DNA of 59,796 nucleotides from an uncultured Oribacterium sp. (GTDB lineage: Bacteria > Bacillota > Clostridia > Lachnospirales > Lachnospiraceae), in contig CAMKKZ010000022.1 of the NCBI GenBank assembly GCA_946413525.1, positions 1 through 59,796 of the forward strand, in the 5' to 3' direction. Made by a program: the position numbers and the translations under genes. Each line of letters starts with the position of its first letter. Position 1 is the first letter of the stretch. The notes beneath the pieces are model-generated. The model saw nothing but the letters and a program-made list of their open reading frames with translations. It did no database searches and was not told where the DNA came from. Positions 59,401 through 59,796 of this stretch are shown here, piece by piece.

Positions 59401-59572
59401 AAAATTTATTCGCGTCGTCATTGTTCGCAAAGGTAACTTCCTCTCCTTCCTTCAAAGGATTCTTTACCTTAACGCCGGCTGTGAACAGTTCCATGATATG
59501 ATTCCGCCCATTCACTATCTTTACTAATGTTTCATCATGCTGTTTCTGCAGTTCTTCAATCGTCTTTCCCAT
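56438..59572 (-). CDS. Large unrecognised, coiled-coil-rich protein
   Basis: About 1044 residues, family not recognised. It is highly charged and mostly helical, with long predicted coiled-coil-like stretches (for example IGKMYANAFKNLKDQKMDWL and QEKEMEMAEKYRAAREIVER), no signal peptide and no membrane segment, and an Arg/Lys/Ala-rich tail. I see no enzyme motif. The start at 59572 is chosen because GGGAGG lies five bases upstream; an ATG at 59659 would add 29 residues. Cysteine is rare. A structural, scaffolding or secreted effector-like role would all fit. A MITE copy lies about 180 bases upstream. Confidence 0.8.
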   Translation of the reverse strand: MGKTIEELQKQHDETLVKIVNGRNHIMELFTAGVKVKNPLKEGEEVTFANNDDANKFFDELKKTGEYPLNEISRPGNEHNHMKLFLFSKGFTPADIYELMMNPESEKSKELEKKIEGVRQEYFDQFIDKDIEKIGKMYANAFKNLKDQKMDWLRQADTPEKLLDNLPMLEAFSGSQSFYLQTNKLGTELRDIDRQVVASIKEQADIQQIDFMKTLDALQYCDLTFQYADNVFSPGKIQEFSSRAQLCVLSQQNATLPEGATLNEMGNSSEFSREEQFRETVNVAGQLMNDYVGPIKDEQTDEIVFEATDFFNNADAYLQGEEGALPPFHIFEKAKQEKVEGRYDWGIRADDGQAPEPYVSDSKGWKRAMENGFKQGELMDSMSVVHCVSLAKKGAYDKLAGKKGDGEKMLSVINGNYALYDKLSNLSKAAVAGALAMKHPELFVGSVQEMQKAAKRLGMDLSNPVYTSAMERVGNICGSETAKKHASLQESLAAAKVENDLLNANAAPESKKNLAKTLFLMQLGHAELAGSPDRIADPYTMLGKLGAGEVNFTLPKMNKNEKSSLKRSVPEGASKLSEDIRQNVKYGDDNVMNVRLDGSAGHARRQGALEVDLRGVDPKALKNILDGMDKKMANMNSDQLDEMIGKLKGGSLKKTEVADMIRSFGKDQMGNDGPDSHDLGLAAKEVVPPQVLSQEDFIAVDRAYSMEITGERKYKAPDPLSTVEFQNELENDKIPQHKEYFTKFLQYYTEQARCMKMYADAAERMHRVRIENENSSEPLNNVRIFAQEKEMEMAEKYRAAREIVERMTKGIESYGKDQDTKDRDALWVANYVEKADLAKKVISEAGIKGPSQDDLEANLAGNFETIDIEASTFREQERLSNHKWKLMGVKYSNSDKYKDILDSMEKLKNMRTEDATAQNMETYKKEYALLQDLCEDYIVSRQNPRTQDGKDRLKMVTDIWEGMSNVNAANFDRAMQSAQEGQKLGDLNVHSGERKKVSLQELEQKEPERRRRLDAHKAEKAAAKRAEHEAAKEARKKGGPANAG

Positions 59573-59750
59573 AATTCCTCCCGGGTCTCTTCCCTTCCAT
59601 GTTGCCACCTTTGTTGCAAAAAGCAAAAAAGCACCTGCTGCTTCAATTTTTCTTTCCAAGATCTTTTCTGCCTTTTATTGAATATTCTTGGGCATTATAT
59701 CACAGTATCCGTCACAAAAAAATTACAGAACATAGTTTTTCTAAAAAATT

Positions 59751-59796
59751 CCACCTGTACGGTTGAATGGCCTAAAGGCCATTCTGAATACCCCTA
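59751..59796. mobile_element. 194-bp hairpin MITE, copy 2, cut by window end
   Basis: The 46 bases from CCACCTGTACGGTTG to the window end are identical to the complement of 49695-49740. The element continues outside the window. Confidence 0.92.

Overview
The window looks like chromosome from a Lachnospiraceae-type member of the Clostridia. Ribosome binding sites are strong GGAGG types. It carries a clostridial pyruvate:ferredoxin oxidoreductase, PanT/CoaX-type pantothenate genes, DUF1294 and DUF6465 proteins, AAA-ATPase/PD-(D/E)XK proteins and many palindromic repeats. This assignment rests on gene content and style, not on a marker gene.

1-20.3 kb is a two-system CRISPR-Cas island, all on the minus strand. 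The left part is a complete, visibly AT-rich type I-C system (cas3-cas5-cas8c-cas7-cas4-cas1-cas2, leader, array of nine full repeats that continues off the left edge). The right part is a more GC-rich type III-A system (cas6-csm1-csm2-csm3-csm4-csm5, seven-repeat array, cas1, cas2, csm6). The type III adaptation genes are broken: cas1 has a frameshift in a T5 run, and cas2 is split by a ~136-bp multi-hairpin element. Csm1 has lost its HD nuclease motif but keeps GGDD, and Csm6 keeps CARF and HEPN features. The type III branch therefore appears to be an RNA-targeting and cyclic-oligoadenylate signalling system that can no longer acquire spacers itself.

20.6-26.4 kb holds two AAA-ATPase/PD-(D/E)XK proteins, a small SpoT-like HD hydrolase and a MalY/PatB-type lyase, followed by tRNA-Glu(CUC). 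27.2-35.5 kb holds a leucine-rich leader peptide with an attenuator, a LeuA-like protein with an eroded active site, a TIM-barrel/acyl-CoA-synthetase fusion, and NifJ. 35.5-46.8 kb (minus strand) is a surface-polysaccharide region: a GT8-GT2 glycosyltransferase coupled to a four-gene DUF3791/DUF3990 module, Glf, GlmM and RfbDBA, with a true LeuA among them. 47-49.6 kb encodes a large adenosine-deaminase-like protein with an extra C-terminal domain. 50-56 kb encodes a metal permease, a DUF6465 protein and a CoA-biosynthesis cluster (coaX, panT, coaBC). The right end is one large unrecognised coiled-coil-rich protein.

The most unusual property is distributed over the window: at least eleven tandem duplications with units of 67-74 bp. 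Several begin at the 3' end of a gene and carry its stop codon along; those inside genes have units that are multiples of three. Three interspersed element families are also visible: an IS66-like MITE with an 8-bp target duplication, a 194-bp hairpin MITE with 15-bp inverted ends, and a ~70-bp repeat, one copy of which sits in frame inside coaX.
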